Assembly: GCA_028023455.1 (NCBI GenBank)
Contig: JAQFVV010000446.1
Span: 411,578-475,577 of the forward strand
DNA length: 64,000 nt
Reading direction: 5' to 3'
Source: Epiperipatus broadwayi
Taxonomy: Eukaryota; Onychophora; Udeonychophora; Euonychophora; Peripatidae
Below are positions 1 to 13,244 of the stretch, piece after piece (position 1 is the first letter of the stretch; every line of letters begins with the position of its first letter). Below the pieces are notes generated by a model that was not told where the DNA came from, did not search any database, and saw only the letters and a list, made by a program, of their open reading frames with translations. Made by a program: the position numbers and the translations under genes.

Positions 1-1080
1 ACTCTGCAGTAGCATAAATGTTTAAAAGAAAAAAAATACTGCTGTTCTATTACGCTCCACTATTATGTAAAAGTGTTAAAAAAAGTTGATTATTAAAAAG
101 CAAACAAATCCTTCCCCCATATAAAAAAAAGTGTTTCTTAAAAAGGAAGTCTTTATTAAAAAACAAGCCTGCAGTAGTATAAATAAAATTTTTTATCATA
201 GTATGTATAGAAAATGTCGGCCCAGGAATCGTTATATTGATGTGCATTTGGTGAAAAGCAGTGTTGTCAAGCAGTTGGGTGCCACAAATGTACCAGTACC
301 AAAAAAATCATAAAATATATATGATATTTACATGAAAAAGGTATAAAATTTATAACAATACTAAAGATATGACATGCCATTATGGACAAAACAATGACTA
401 AGTTACAAAAATTGGCTAAAATATTATTTAAAAAATATAAAATATACAATACATTACTTGCTGTGCAATATATAAGACAATGAATAAATATAAGTGGTCT
501 GTTGTACTTTATTATAAGTGGATCAAATATTCTGGAGAAAATGGAGATTCCAAGTAAAAAAAAATTCACTTTTTCCTCCAAAATGAACACTTGGTTGCAG
601 AGTATATCACCTGAAATGGGATTTGGTCAAAAAACGGTAATAAATAAATCTTTTTTTTTTAAAAAAAAAAGGGGGGGGGGTTTCGCAAAATAAGAAAATA
701 TAAAACTCTTCTTAATAATTCATGTTGGCTACCAGTTGTTTACTCAACTTAAAATCAAATGAATTAAGCAACAATGAAATTGAAAATGGACAATAACTAT
801 GAAGAAAAAATGCAATGCAATTGAAATCAAGCTGTTGTCAGAATGAAATCTTAAACAAAAATTGGGCAAAACAAAATTGGTTTTGAAAAAAAAAATTTTT
901 TTTTTACCAGATCGAAATCGGACAAAAAACATGATGACTTAATATGAGATCAGATTTACTTGGATTTATTTGACCTAATCACAATGTTACACATTTATTG
1001 CAGATGTGAAAAGATGCAACAGGTCTAATACATGCCGTATCACATGACTAATACATAAATACCCATACAACTAATGTGAA
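1..1080. other. Unassigned AT-rich sequence
   Basis: I see no gene here. The open frames present are short, low-complexity and resemble nothing I recognise. A homopolymer cluster (T run, A run, then about ten G) lies near 651-680, the kind of tract often left by retroposition or polymerase slippage. Confidence 0.6.
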
Positions 1081-1082
1081 AA

Positions 1083-1320
1083 AGATGTATGATCCCCAAG
1101 ATACACATTTCATGTGAAAATAGCCCTCACCAGTTAGCCCAGATCACAATCTCTTATACATATCTTTCTCATTGTTCAGTATATATTAATAACCAAATAG
1201 GACAATTTAATTGATGTGTCAAAATTACTGCACTCACAACTTTGACACTTGGTGAAAGTATATTAATATTTTTATTAATCATTTGTTAGGCTAGAGATTA
1301 CCCATTTAATAAAAAAATAT
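1083..1320 (-). repeat. Family D repeat, decayed hammerhead-bearing copy
   Basis: The segment matches parts of the repeats at 26.04-26.54 kb and 38.43-38.94 kb; the shared block is a CACTCACAACTTTGA-like stretch, an ATTAATCATTT stretch and a GAGATTA stretch. On the minus strand 1091-1145 keeps a hammerhead-like order: CTGGTGA (1127-1133, one change from CTGATGA), GAAA (1108-1111), then a UH-type site followed by TTGGGG that pairs partly with the 5' side. Stem II is weak, so I read it as an inactive relic. Confidence 0.5.
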
Positions 1321-1324
1321 GATT

Positions 1325-2400
1325 ACTTGACAAGGTCTTAAAGGCAGATACAAACTAGTCCCTACCTTGCTTGAGAATGGTATAATGAAAATTACACTAC
1401 AGATATATTATTTAGAAGAGATAATAGATGAATAATTTCAATAAAATCTTAAACTGTATTCTAAGAGCTTATAAATGATATATATGAGATCAAAAGTAAT
1501 GATTCAGAAAAATTGGATTAAATTTCAAAATCTTTCATCTTACAGAAGATTGGAGATAATTGAAAATAATGTGTAGTATATTTTAATATAACAATCTTTT
1601 TGCACACCTTAATATTTTTATTTGTTTTACTTCATATTATAAAACAATTATGAAAAAATATATTATTTTATTATATCAATCACATATATCATATACTTAT
1701 ATCAATAAATTTCATTTTGAAAGAAAATTTTAAAGCATGGCTTGAAATACTGCCTTACTAAATTGAATTAATATAAAGAAGCAATATAAACCTTCATTTG
1801 TGTGCTCTTTAATAACTTATATGCACTCACTGGTGAGCATCAGTTTAAAAACATAAGTGGACCACTTATGTTTAGAGCTTATTGTTATGTAAGTCTATCT
1901 TTGTTCATCATGCTAAAATCAGGGCTTAAATCTATTGTGTGCTTGACTTAAAAAATGAATTGCACAAACATTCTATAACAAGAAAGAGATAAATCTCATT
2001 TTTAATTACATTTACATGTGATTAGAAATAAATGTTGAATTTTGAATTTACTGTAGTAACACTATATAAATAGACCTTTTTTTGATAAACTCAATATTTT
2101 TTTCTAATCACAGATGGTCAAAAATGAATTTCTATCTCTCTCCTGTTAAAGAATAAGTTTGTACAAGTTATGTGTTAAGTTATAATTCTGGTACACAATA
2201 GGTTGAAGTCTTGATTTCATAATGGTGAGCAAACATTCACTTATATAATGATTAACTCTAAACATAGGCAGCTCACTTGTGTTTTTTAAACTGCTGCTGA
2301 GAGATGAGTGCACGTAAACCTGTAAAGAGCATATGACTGAAAGTTTATTTTCTTCTCTGTATTACATATGTAATCAGTGCTATACAAAGAGCTATTTATT
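1325..2400. other. Unassigned AT-rich sequence
   Basis: No gene is visible. The only structure noted is a perfect 12-bp inverted repeat with a one-base spacer at 1849-1873 (AAACATAAGTGG / CCACTTATGTTT), too small to assign. Confidence 0.55.
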
Positions 2401-2503
2401 AAAACAGGCAAACTCACTATATATATTGCCACACACAAAAAGCTAGAGTAATCAATGGATGCCAGAAGTCTTGTGCATAAAATCCCCATCTAGTGCCTAC
2501 TCA

Positions 2504-2560
2504 TCCAATATCCCCAGACTAGTTTCTCACTTATGGCCTTCGTCAGTGAGGAGCCTTGGA
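2504..2560 (-). ncRNA. Hammerhead ribozyme, family C (best-preserved copy)
   Basis: Read on the minus strand: stem I proximal TCCTCA (2552-2547) pairs with TGGGGA (2516-2511) over 6 bp including one G-U. An internal loop GGC/TA follows, then a distal helix TCCAA/TTGGA. The core is CTGACGA (2546-2540), then a weak stem II, then GAAA (2526-2523). Stem III is only A-U and C-G around a TA loop, followed by GUC with predicted cleavage after C2517. The core matches the hammerhead consensus CUGANGA...GAAA...UH. The topology is type I (stem I open). The weak point is stem II, about 2-3 pairs. Activity is inferred from structure only. Confidence 0.75.
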
Positions 2561-2825
2561 ACTGAGAGCACTGCATCTAGATCTTAGGATTTAATGCAAC
2601 CCTCCAGAAACCACCTTTTATCTCCATTTAACTACAAAACTATGAGTCTTAAACTGAAAACACCTTAATGTTTTCAATCCAAGCCCATTAGCTTATATAG
2701 TCATATGGATTGAAAACATTAAGGTGTTTTCAGGTTAAAACTCATAGTTTTGTAGTTAAATGGAGATAAAAGGTATTTTCTGGAGGGTTGTATTAAATCC
2801 TAAGATCTAGGTGCAGTGCTCTCAA

Positions 2826-2878
2826 ATTCAAGGCTCCTCACTGATGAAGGCCATAAACCAGAAACTTGTCTGGGATGA
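2826..2878 (+). ncRNA. Hammerhead ribozyme, family C, 3' strand truncated
   Basis: CTGATGA at 2841-2847, GAAAC at 2861-2865 and GTC at 2868-2870 keep the catalytic core. The 3' strand of stem I has lost about eight bases compared with the copy at 2504-2560, so only a short stem I (TCA/TGG-type pairing) remains. It is probably impaired. Confidence 0.6.
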
Positions 2879-2979
2879 GTAGGCATTAGATGGGGATTTT
2901 ATGCACAAGCCTTCTGGCATCCATTGATTACTCTAGCTTGTTGTGTGTGGCAATATATATATATTGAGTCCTGTTTTAA

Positions 2980-4240
2980 CAACAGTTATACACAAGCATA
3001 AGAGGTGAAGGTCATGTCGTGTTTATGAGCTATTTATTATAGTAAATTGAGTTAAAAATTTCTTAAGCAATGATAAAACTACTATTGAAGACAAATATGT
3101 GTTCACTGTTCACCATAATGTCTTATTGCCCAGATATATCTATTTTCAGGCAGTATGGTCAGCAAATGCTATAAAAATAATAAAACTTAAATTTACAAAA
3201 GTTAATATGTGAAAAAAATTTACTTCTGGATGTTCTATACTAAATATTCTATACTAAAGAATATGAATAAATAATATTGTTAAACACTCATATTAAACAT
3301 TTGACAACTCTAGCATAACATGACTAACAAAATATCACATGATCTTTGCTTACACATTTGCTATTTATCTATTCATCAGTGAGGAACTTTTGGATTTTTG
3401 AATAGTGCATTAGATAGCATAGAAATAGTGAGATTAGTGGTATAATATCATAAGCAATAAATTTCTTGGTAGTATTCTGCATTAATAGAGTCCTGAACTC
3501 TAAAGACTTCTTGATCTAAGCTCAAACTTTATTTTCAATCCTGAATATAACATGACATTCATAGCAACTAACTATTTAATTATTTTTGATAGCACGGTGG
3601 TGTCATAATAAATTCAGGAATTTAAACTTTTTTAATTAAATCTCTATTTGGTACATTCATGTAAGAATGCCACATATTTACCAGAAATAATCATTAGAGT
3701 GACTCATATTTTTTATCTAAAGCGTAATCTTTTATTTTTGCCTCAGCATCCACAGTTTTGACAGTTATTAATTATAAAGTTATTGTTTCTTATTGACCGC
3801 ATTTACATAAAACAACAACTCAAAGGAATTAGATGGGTGAAATGACCATGGTAACTTGAATGTGTTGATGAGACTCCAGACATATCGAAAAAGGTTAAAT
3901 CCAGATAGTTTTATTGAGGATTTGAAAAAAATAAAATATATTTGGAATCTTGTAAAAAATCTATTTTTAATGACATAATTTTTATAATGTTGATTTTTGG
4001 TTAAATATTGAGAAAGGAATCGGGATTTGAGATGCGTCTTATTGGCAAGTTAAAATTCTTACTGTTTAATTTAAGTACTATCTATGTGCTAGCAAATAAA
4101 ATTAAATATTGCTAGCTTTATATAAATTTTCTATGAGCAATTTGTTTTCTGATATCTGTAGAAAAAATATGTGAAAAAACAGGAACAATTAGAAAAGAAA
4201 CCAGAAAGTGCCAATTTACTATTAGATTTTCATTATGTAA
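2980..4240. other. Unassigned AT-rich sequence
   Basis: No gene or structured RNA recognised. The first 40 bases (AACAGTTATA... to CATAAG...) continue the outer flank seen also beside the family C copies at 47.7 and 55.33 kb, so the family C repeat extends a little beyond the palindrome. Confidence 0.5.
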
Positions 4241-4242
4241 GA

Positions 4243-4293
4243 AATAATAATAATAATAATAAAAATAATAATAATAATAACAACAACAACAAC
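4243..4293. repeat. Microsatellite (TAA)n/(CAA)n
   Basis: Runs of AAT/TAA with one interruption, turning into AAC units. It lies immediately 5' of the family B repeat and may be the tail or target of that or an earlier insertion. Confidence 0.9.
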
Positions 4294-4299
4294 ATCTCA

Positions 4300-4805
4300 A
4301 TAATAAATATCATGCAATCATATAAGAAAGCTTCTACACCCACAATACGGGCAGTTACATTTATATTATATTCATACTGGTGCACTCGTTGCACCTTTAT
4401 ATTCGGAAATAACACAAGAAGACATCCTGTTACCTTTACAAACAAACTGCAACAATTAAGGACATGAGATTTTAAAATTACTCCTCCAGATATTGTAACT
4501 GCAACATGGTCACTCATAAAACAACCCTCCAATCTATAATCAGAATACCCTAGTTCAAATAGCCAATATACATTCACAGATCCATAATCGTAACTATTTA
4601 TTTTGCCCGTTCATCAAGCCATCTTCAAAAAAAAAACTTGCAAGGAACTATGAAAGTACAAGAGAATTCACAAATATAGAACTAGACTAATATACAAACT
4701 TAACCCATGATTGCACTTGTAACACAACCCAATCAAACTTATAAACTATTGTAACTTTTTTGAATTATCAATAAAGATGTATCTTTGAAACATAATAATA
4801 ATAAT
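4300..4805 (+). repeat. Family B retroelement 3' end with (TAA)n tail
   Basis: The 3' end reads AATAAAGATGTATCTTTGAAAC followed by ATAATAATAAT, and the same terminus ends the minus-strand repeat at 21109-21605 and the segment at 63817-64000. About 4360-4470 contains a coding-like remnant whose translation aligns with that of the 21.4-kb copy: both have A-x-TF, WCT-x-C-x-F, NNTR, NKL-x-QL. Conservation at protein level between diverged copies suggests it derives from an element ORF rather than a SINE body. Around 4560-4650 the minus strand also carries a GAAGATGGCTTGATGAACG-like stretch reminiscent of PLE terminal repeats. The encoded protein is not recognised. Confidence 0.6.
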
Positions 4806-7800
4806 ATAAAAAAATGATATGTTAACTACTTAATTAATAAAATAATTATTATAATAAATTTTGAATATAGTTTGATTAACTGGGAAGGCATCCAAATATC
4901 AAGAGTGAAGAAGGGATTTTATGTCCACTCATAATATTAGTCGGAATGCAATGAATTGAACAATTAAATATTAATTTTTATAATTAAACCATTATCTCGT
5001 CTGTTTGCCAAGTGATTATTAAAAATTTTAAATATATGTCATTCATTTAAATCTTCAAATTTTACCAAGTGAAAAATGCATTACTTTACTTTAGCAATAA
5101 AAATTAATGAAGATATTTCATGGCCAATCTGTACATATGAGTTATGTTATACCTCGAGCATTAATGACTATAATAAAATTATAAATATTATGATTCTGTC
5201 AATATTATGAAACTAATATTGTGACGTTCTGATATTGTGTGGCTCTGGACATCCAAAACATCAAGACACCAGACCCAAGTTTAAATTTTAAAAACAACAA
5301 ATATTTATTCAACAATTATATAAAAGAAAGAAAAACTACAATGTCAACGTTGTAGCGATGCCAAATTAAAGTAAATACGAAATACAATTATTCACAATAG
5401 GGGATCTGCAGTGGATACAATGACAGACTGTATAAACTAAGTGGCTTTAATGTGTAGCTTGTCCCAGTGATGACCTTTAACTTTTAATACAAGCACTTTG
5501 GGACTAATTACCAATCTACAATATAAAATAATTTATAATTATTTTGACCCATAATACATCGTTTAGTATTTATTTGGGTATATCTGAAGCGGTGCTTCAG
5601 CAACATTATGTAAAATATACTATTGCCAACCATATTAATTAGCTCAAAGCCCATAAGAATTTTAATTTAATATTTATTCCGTTTATTAAGACATTTATAT
5701 TTTCACGATACTGAAGAAACTCATACTTTAAAATGTAATAAAAAAAAAATTAAGTTAACTTGTACTATTTGAGTTTACACGCATTTTGCGAACTATTATA
5801 TTCCCTAACTTAGTATTTAAATTATATCCGATAATTGTGTAATATGTTTTAATAACTATATCAATACACACACACACATGTATCTACTGCTATAGTCCAA
5901 CATGAGTTTATTGTCCCTTTCTTACCAGTCCAGCGATGACTTGCTTCTGCATGAATCTGGTATGATGCGTACTGCTTGCCTGAATTCAAATTTGTGAACA
6001 TAAATTTAGAATAAAGATCGGTTCTCACACAAGCTAAAGCAAAGCTTAGCTACTCAGTACATCAATTTATGAATATGATATAATATTTGGTCCCTAAACA
6101 AGTAACTACTTTTCACTAGTATCCAATGACCTAACAAGCAATAAAAACGAAATTATCATACACTCCTTGGGTAATGATAAAAATGTTGCTTTCGTGAGAG
6201 AGAATAAGTTAATAATAATAACTTTTTGGTCTAGCATAGACTTAAGAATTTGCCTTCTTCCTGAGGCTAAAAGTGTGTGAGGAACTCGTCTCTGCACATA
6301 TATATAAGAGGCATGCTAAGAACACAACAAACTACAATCATAAATATTTCTCTTATAAAACAAGATTGGAGCTGAGATCAAGTCCTCAATCTGCTACAAA
6401 TACTTTCAGATAAAATTATTTAATCGTGAAAGAGCTATGCTCCATCTCAACCCTTTGAGGCGGTAAAACTATGCTCACCTCAACAAACAGAGGTCATTTG
6501 CATTCTCACATAGCATATAAAAGGGTATCTTATCATTGATGTATGAACCGATTAGTCTAATACAACTACAAATAAATTTTATTTAAAAATAATTCTCTAG
6601 GCTAAGAAATAGGCATCATTTCATTTTAAATATGCATTTTAAAATAACTCACACATTTCCGAGCATAGAAATAAAATACGAAATATGAAAATTAAATAAA
6701 CGGTAAAATATTGATTTAAAATTATTAGCAAACAATATCTTATAAACCCTTTCATACATCATACTTCCCTAGCATTTGTAATAAAGAAGAAAAAAATACT
6801 GGCTCAAGCAATATTATAGTAAACTAAATTATTTGTAAACTTTAGATTGAATGTGGGATCAAAACTTTTTTAACTCTTAACTAATATATTAACACAAATA
6901 TAATGTAAAGCAATAATAAATATAATAATACAAATTTTACGTATTGTGTTTTTCTTGGTAGACTGAGGATGCTGGCAATTATCCTCCCACGAAGTCTAAA
7001 CTATCTGAAGAAAAGACATATATCATTTTTAAATGAAAAAATAAAAATAAAATGCAAGTATGGCCATGGTAGAATATCTTTGAAGTTGTCCAAAATATTA
7101 ATGTTTCTTTGGTGCAACAGCGAAGTTTAAACACATTTAATATAATAGCTACTTTAAGATCAGGATTTCCATAATATTATTCACAATATAGCACAATAAT
7201 TCACACATTTATTATATTACTTCTTTCCTAAGAAATTTTCCGATATGAATTTAATTTTAATTATTTAAGCAATACGTTATCCTTTGGATTGGTTTCCATT
7301 ATTTCAGGATTCTTTTTATGATAGACGCTTATAACATATAAAATTCATACACAATTTATTCCATTGAAAATCTTTCATAAGACCAGATGCTCATTATATT
7401 TACGCTAGTAAGGCTTAAAAAAATTTTTTATTTAGATTTAAATGCTCATTGCATTTATTAAAAATTGTTTTGACTAAAATTTTCAAGCTTTATTTTATAA
7501 CTATTCTCCCGTGAGAACACAAAGGTTTATTCTGAGAATAATAATTACAGTAAGACTAAGTTATTCTTTTAACTATATTGTGTCTTGAATCAAATATAAA
7601 GTAGAGATAAAATTGGCATTATTATTATGATTACTCTTTCGGCCTTTTTATTATTTTTTATGTCCATTTCTTCCCGTTTTAAAATTGAATATTTGAAATA
7701 GTATAAAATATTACAAAAGTTTGTAATAAAATTAAACATTCAAATATTAAAAAACAACTTATTCCATATACGATTAAAATCAAGAAAAGTCTGTAGTACA

Positions 7801-10800
7801 ATGATCCATCCAAATACTCATCAAATTATTCAATAAAAAAAAAAACAAGTGACAATAAAACTCTGTACCTGAGACATTCTCGGATATGTAGATCGAAGCT
7901 TCCGAATTGGACGCATTGACTTTAGCATGGTATATTGATTTCCTTATAGATTGGTAAAAAAATTCGCACCATTTGACTTTACAAAGGAGATAAGTGTGCC
8001 TATGAACTTTCTAGTGCTCCATTATTAAGATATGAAATACACACTTTTTAAATAAAACTAATAACTTTAGTCAGATGATAAATTGAAAACGGAATTATTG
8101 GTACTCACTTAGCACAAGATTTTTAGAGAAGACCCCTAGCTCAAACATGAACTTAGTTTTATTGAACCTATCCATCAATCATTCGTCTGATCTAACTGTT
8201 TACACTTTGATACCTAATATTAATTTTTAATTGGTTTGTCACCTTTTGTCTGGACATTAATTATTCACAAACCTTTCCTTCCCATGTGTGCTTGAGAAAT
8301 TTTTCCTGCCTTGAACAAAAAAAAATGTAAGAAACAAATGGTGGAAATTTTTATTTTAAAAAAATCATTTCAATAAAATGAATAGATTAAATTTTGATTA
8401 AAGATTTATGAGTGAAAATAATAATGGATTTATTTAAAAGTAAGATAAACTAATACCCCTCTTAAGACACTATTGAATAGTATACTGTATGATGTATAAA
8501 ACCTTACGATTTTCTGGATAATTAAAATCATATACATGACACACATGCAGGCATGCAAGCACATATATTTCCTAATTACTATCGACGTACTTATTGCTAC
8601 TTTAATTAGCACTAGACTGATTTTATAATCTTTTTGAAATTTGAAGAGCTATCTCTCCATATAACTAAATATTAATCAATCACTAGAATTAGCAAGTTAA
8701 AATTTTATTCATGATATCAACTTTCACTTTAAAATATCATTGATTCAATTTTATTTTTATTATTTTCTAAATTAACTGTTTTAAAGTTTTAAGATGCGCA
8801 CAAGACACTCATCCTCTTTCCCTCTCTATACTTATACACTGTAATTTTGAAAAAGTACAAACATCCTTTTAGTTATTCGTTATATATTAGGGATTTAAGA
8901 TGTTTTTATTCTAAAACAAAATATAAATGTTTAGTTAACTTAAAAACTTTTGAGGAAAAAAAATTCTTCTGAGATTATTTAAAACTAATATTACACTGAA
9001 TTACGAATCGTTAGTTTCTCCACAGAAGAAACTAATGGTCACAATATATGTGTTATATAAAATGATTTAAAAATAAAAATTTAAAAGAGAAAAACAATTT
9101 TTTTCTTTAAATAAAAATAAGAAAAAAGAGACTGTTAGTTTGTTAGATAAAAGTAGAAGTGCATTTTTTATTTAAATAAATCAAAAGGTAGATTAAAGCC
9201 TATTGAAACATTGGAATTTTTCAGTTTAATATTTAAAAGAACACTTATTTGCTCTCTTTTAACTAAACAAAATTTCCAGTGGACTATAAAAACAAAACAA
9301 AAAAAATTATAAATTTAACTATGTAAAAGTAACTATAAAGTTATTTAGTGAAAAAATTTCTTTGAACAAAAATATTTTTGTGAATTATCTGATCAGATGT
9401 AATTAGGTTTTATTTGAAATTAGTATTTCCACCTGATTAGATATTAAGTTTGATCAAGGTGTAATTAAACAGTAAGAAGTAAAAAATAACTAATTAAAAG
9501 AATTTGAAAAACTAATTATTAACATAGGTTTATTTTTTTGACAAGTTTTTCTATAAGATGTCTACGGAGTTTTTCTGAATATTTCTGTTAAAAGTCCATC
9601 AATTAAGTTTGCTATTAATTCAATAGGGTTCTCTTAAGCAATTTATGGCTGGTTTGCTATACAAAATTTAATGTTCATCAATCAAAAATGTATAGCAATA
9701 TTTGTGTATATCTTAAACTTACATGCACTGCTAAACTACAGAGAGATGTTTGTTCACTGTTCACCACCCAATTTATTCAAGAACTGTTGCCTGATATGTA
9801 GCAAAAGCTTTTTACCACCATTGCTGAGATGTATGCCTGTAAATATAAGTGTATTACTGAATAAAACCAAGATATATGTTGATCTAGAAAAGAGAAGCAA
9901 CCAGCTTCCAAAAAGAAGCTAAAATGGCCTGCAAATAAACTCCATTATCATCAGGATGAAAGAAGTAAATGCCAGAAAAAAGCTATAAAAAACCCTATGT
10001 AAATGTAATAACAAATTCAATGTCTAAATTAAACTTTTATTTTTTTGGATACTTTATAACTAAAAACAATTGGGCTTTACCCTATTGTAAGGGGACTTAC
10101 AAACTACCACCCACTGCACTAAACTACATCATACTAAACCTAATTAAGTAATTGCTAAACAATTGCTTACTCTTTTTCAAACACACATACATACCTACAT
10201 ACACTAAACACTGCGATCAGCAAGTTATTTTTTGTTATAAAGAAAGATAAAGTTTCAAGTTGGACATTAGGAAGACAAATACACTCATTCATGCATTGAC
10301 AATGTGACTAACCAAGAGTATTGTAAGCCATCAACTAAACAATGGTATGACATGAATATAAATAAAATATACAAGATAATGACTTAATGTCAAGCATTTT
10401 TTTAAGCAACCAGACTTAGAAATGAAAAGATAATCCCAATAAATATTTCTTTTAGTAACATTACATTGATGTAAATATTTATTTTATTAACATTACATTG
10501 ATGTACAACAATGAATATATGTGCTCAATTTTGAGAACAAATTTCAATCACGTGACAATAAACAGTAATTCACTTCATCCCTCAATACAAACCATAACCT
10601 GAAATACCTCCAAGATATGGAAGCAAACTGCAAGATTTGAGCTAATTGTTAAAAGGAAAGCTTCAAATTTAAGTCAAATCATCACAAAATAATAAGTAAA
10701 TAACCACTAACAATCAGCAAGAACAGTTTTTTTGCCATTTTCCTATGCATAAAACAATCCTAGAAAAACTACACATACTAACAAGGGTACTGAAATGTGG

Positions 10801-12100
10801 TCTGGCTAAAAGAACTATGCTGTAGGAGACTGAACACCAGTTCTTCAAGCCCATAGAAGCATTATGATGTGTGAGATTCCTTTTTTATTAAATATTGGTT
10901 GATAATGATGATGATCTTCAGTGGATCTCCTGCATCTCCTTCAAAGGAAATGATCCAGAGAGCACTGGTGATATATGATCCTGGAGTAAGTGTACATCAA
11001 TTAAACTTACAGGCAGTACACCATCCAAAAAGATCTATCACCAGGAGGAATAGACTCTGAACATGATGGATAGTGCTTTCTAAGTTAGTTATGGACAACC
11101 AATTAAAAGAAATAATCATAAGATTTATTTTTAATTTGTCACTTTGTTTGGATTTGAATCCCAGATTATATATATATATATATTGTAACAGTCAGATTTG
11201 TACACTCATGCAACAAAATTCAGAGCCCAAGCAAAATATACCAAAGCTGACTGGAGTGAGGTGGTTGAGACCTCTAATCCGACCAAACTCCAACTCATCT
11301 GCCAGTACTCCAAATTTAACACCTTATGGGTGACATTCCTGGGGCTACACTCAGTTCTCATTTAACCGCGAGCTGACATAGAACAGGTAGAAACACGAGA
11401 CTTAAGGTCATTACTAACCTAACTAAATAAGTGATATATAACACTTAACACTCTATTAATCTTAACTACCAGACACACACATATAGCATATAAACTCATT
11501 AAGAAATTGGAGTAATGAACTGTGACATTTAATAATATACTGTGGATTGGATAAAATACTATGGATTGGATAAGATTCTGTGGTTTGGCTTGATCTAGAG
11601 TCTGAGCAAGAAAGATATACAACAGTTTATATTTAAAAAGATTTATTAAAACAATAACAAATGATCTAACATAAAATATCATAATGGCAGGGATTGTATA
11701 ATCTTCACAAGGTATTCAATACAAGCAAGCATGTTACAATAGTTGGGACTGTTATCAAGAACATCTGTTCCCTTTTAAACATATTACAATACATGTGTGT
11801 GTGAGTTATAGAGGTCATGCCTAATTATTTAATATGCTCATCTTATGAATTTGACTTGCTTAAGTTAGGAGTTGATACTTTAGTAGAGATGATGATGAGT
11901 ACAGCCAGTTTTAATGGCTGTTATATATACTAATTAAATGAGCAACTAAATAAACTCAGTATCATGCAGATTCAACCTGATAACCCAGATTCAAACTCCA
12001 GTCTAAAGCTGAATGATTAATTACTATGGGAAAAAGAACTGGTTACCATTAGGTCCACATATATGTGCTATGGCGCTATATAAAATATTAAAGAAATAAG
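4806..12100. other. Long unassigned AT-rich stretch
   Basis: I find no supported gene in these 7.3 kb. The open frames (for example near 6106-6297, 8430-8612 and 9671-9922) are short, have no recognisable motif and are best taken as chance frames. Short (AC)n and (AT)n runs occur near 5868 and 11165-11182. The parts around 5220-5280, 5930-6300 and 10900-11400 are slightly richer in GC and may be old element fragments, but I cannot name them. Confidence 0.5.
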
Positions 12101-12350
12101 CTTGCAGTGCGAGTGAGTGATTATTCAAGAGCTTCAGCATCAAATGCTCGGTTTGCTCTGAGACCGACGGTTTGCTGCTATTGATATATGAACATAACGT
12201 TCAGGAAGTCGGATTGGCTTTAGGAAAAATCTGGGTCCGCATGCTCCAGTTCTAATGAAGATAGCCATAACCCGAACTAAATAAAGGGGCGGTTTGTTAC
12301 CGTGAACCCTTGTCAGAGGCAGCAAAACGTAACACATATAAGTGTACTAT
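12100..12350. other. GC-richer island of unknown nature
   Basis: This 250-bp segment has clearly more G and C than its surroundings. The minus strand is open for 65 codons (12140-12337), but the predicted peptide matches no family I recognise and no splice sites around it are convincing. It could be an old transposon piece or an unrecognised exon. Confidence 0.35.
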
Positions 12351-13229
12351 ATAAAAACACACCCGCAATGCACGCAATATATATATATAAAGCAATAAGT
12401 ATGCATATAATTAATTGTGCCTAAAACAGATAGCTTTTATCTGTCAAGCTAATTCAAAACAGTTCTTAAAATTAGCATTATAAGTATGCTAATAAAATGG
12501 GCTTAAACTACATAAAAATAATCTAGTTAAGATCCTGAATCTGCATATAAATATTCTTAATTAAGGAGGGAAAGTATATTCGATGGGACTTAATACAAAC
12601 ATTAGCAAATATACTTTATCATCTCTAGACAATATATATATCCCCTTCCAACTAATAGATATCAAAGGTTATAATATAAGATCGGTTAAGCAAACCTTGA
12701 AAAAATACGATTTTACAATATATATATATAACTATGATAATAACGAGTGGTTAGCGCATTCGTTTATTACCAATATTATAATTTCGAAACAATGATTCAA
12801 TAAAATAAACAATGCTTTTAAAATGTCTAAGTGAAGATTACAATTATCTCCTTTATAAATTACTTACTTAGTTTCATTGTTTCGAAATCTGAGCATATTA
12901 TCACATATTAAACATAACAAAATGCATTTAAACAAAATATTAAAATTACTGAAATTAGGCAAGACCGTTAGTTTGTAGGAATTGAAGAGAATAAATTTCG
13001 GACATTTAATGAGTATAAAAAAATATGAAATCTTTTAATTCATAAAAGATTTCAGCAGTTTATAAAATTAAAGTAAGTGATTTTTTTTTCTTTTACATTA
13101 TATATAAAGTTACACAGATTGATAGTTTCTTTTTATAAGAGGGTAAAAATTAAAGAGTTTTGATAATTTAGATAGAACGTTCTTTTTAAAGTGTTATAAG
13201 AATTTATAGATTAAAGTTCATACTGCAGT
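12351..13229. other. Unassigned AT-rich sequence
   Basis: A 70-codon open frame at 12583-12795 (+) is asparagine/isoleucine rich and lies in simple AT-rich sequence. I do not regard it as a gene. Nothing else is recognisable. Confidence 0.45.
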
Positions 13230-13244
13230 TTTTAAAATTATTAC

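Larger units (their letters stand above)
2401..2977. repeat. Family C hammerhead element, head-to-head inverted pair
   Basis: Left arm 2401-2680 and right arm 2707-2977 are imperfect reverse complements separated by 26 bases, so the locus is a palindrome of nearly 580 bp. Each arm is a family C unit with the same landmarks: AAAACAGG at the outer end, a CAATGGATGCCAGAAG block, a hammerhead-like core, and a distal segment not seen in the 47.4-kb copy. The two hammerheads point outward on opposite strands. Related copies lie at 31.42-31.77, 47.43-47.74 and 55.33-55.74 kb. Confidence 0.8.
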
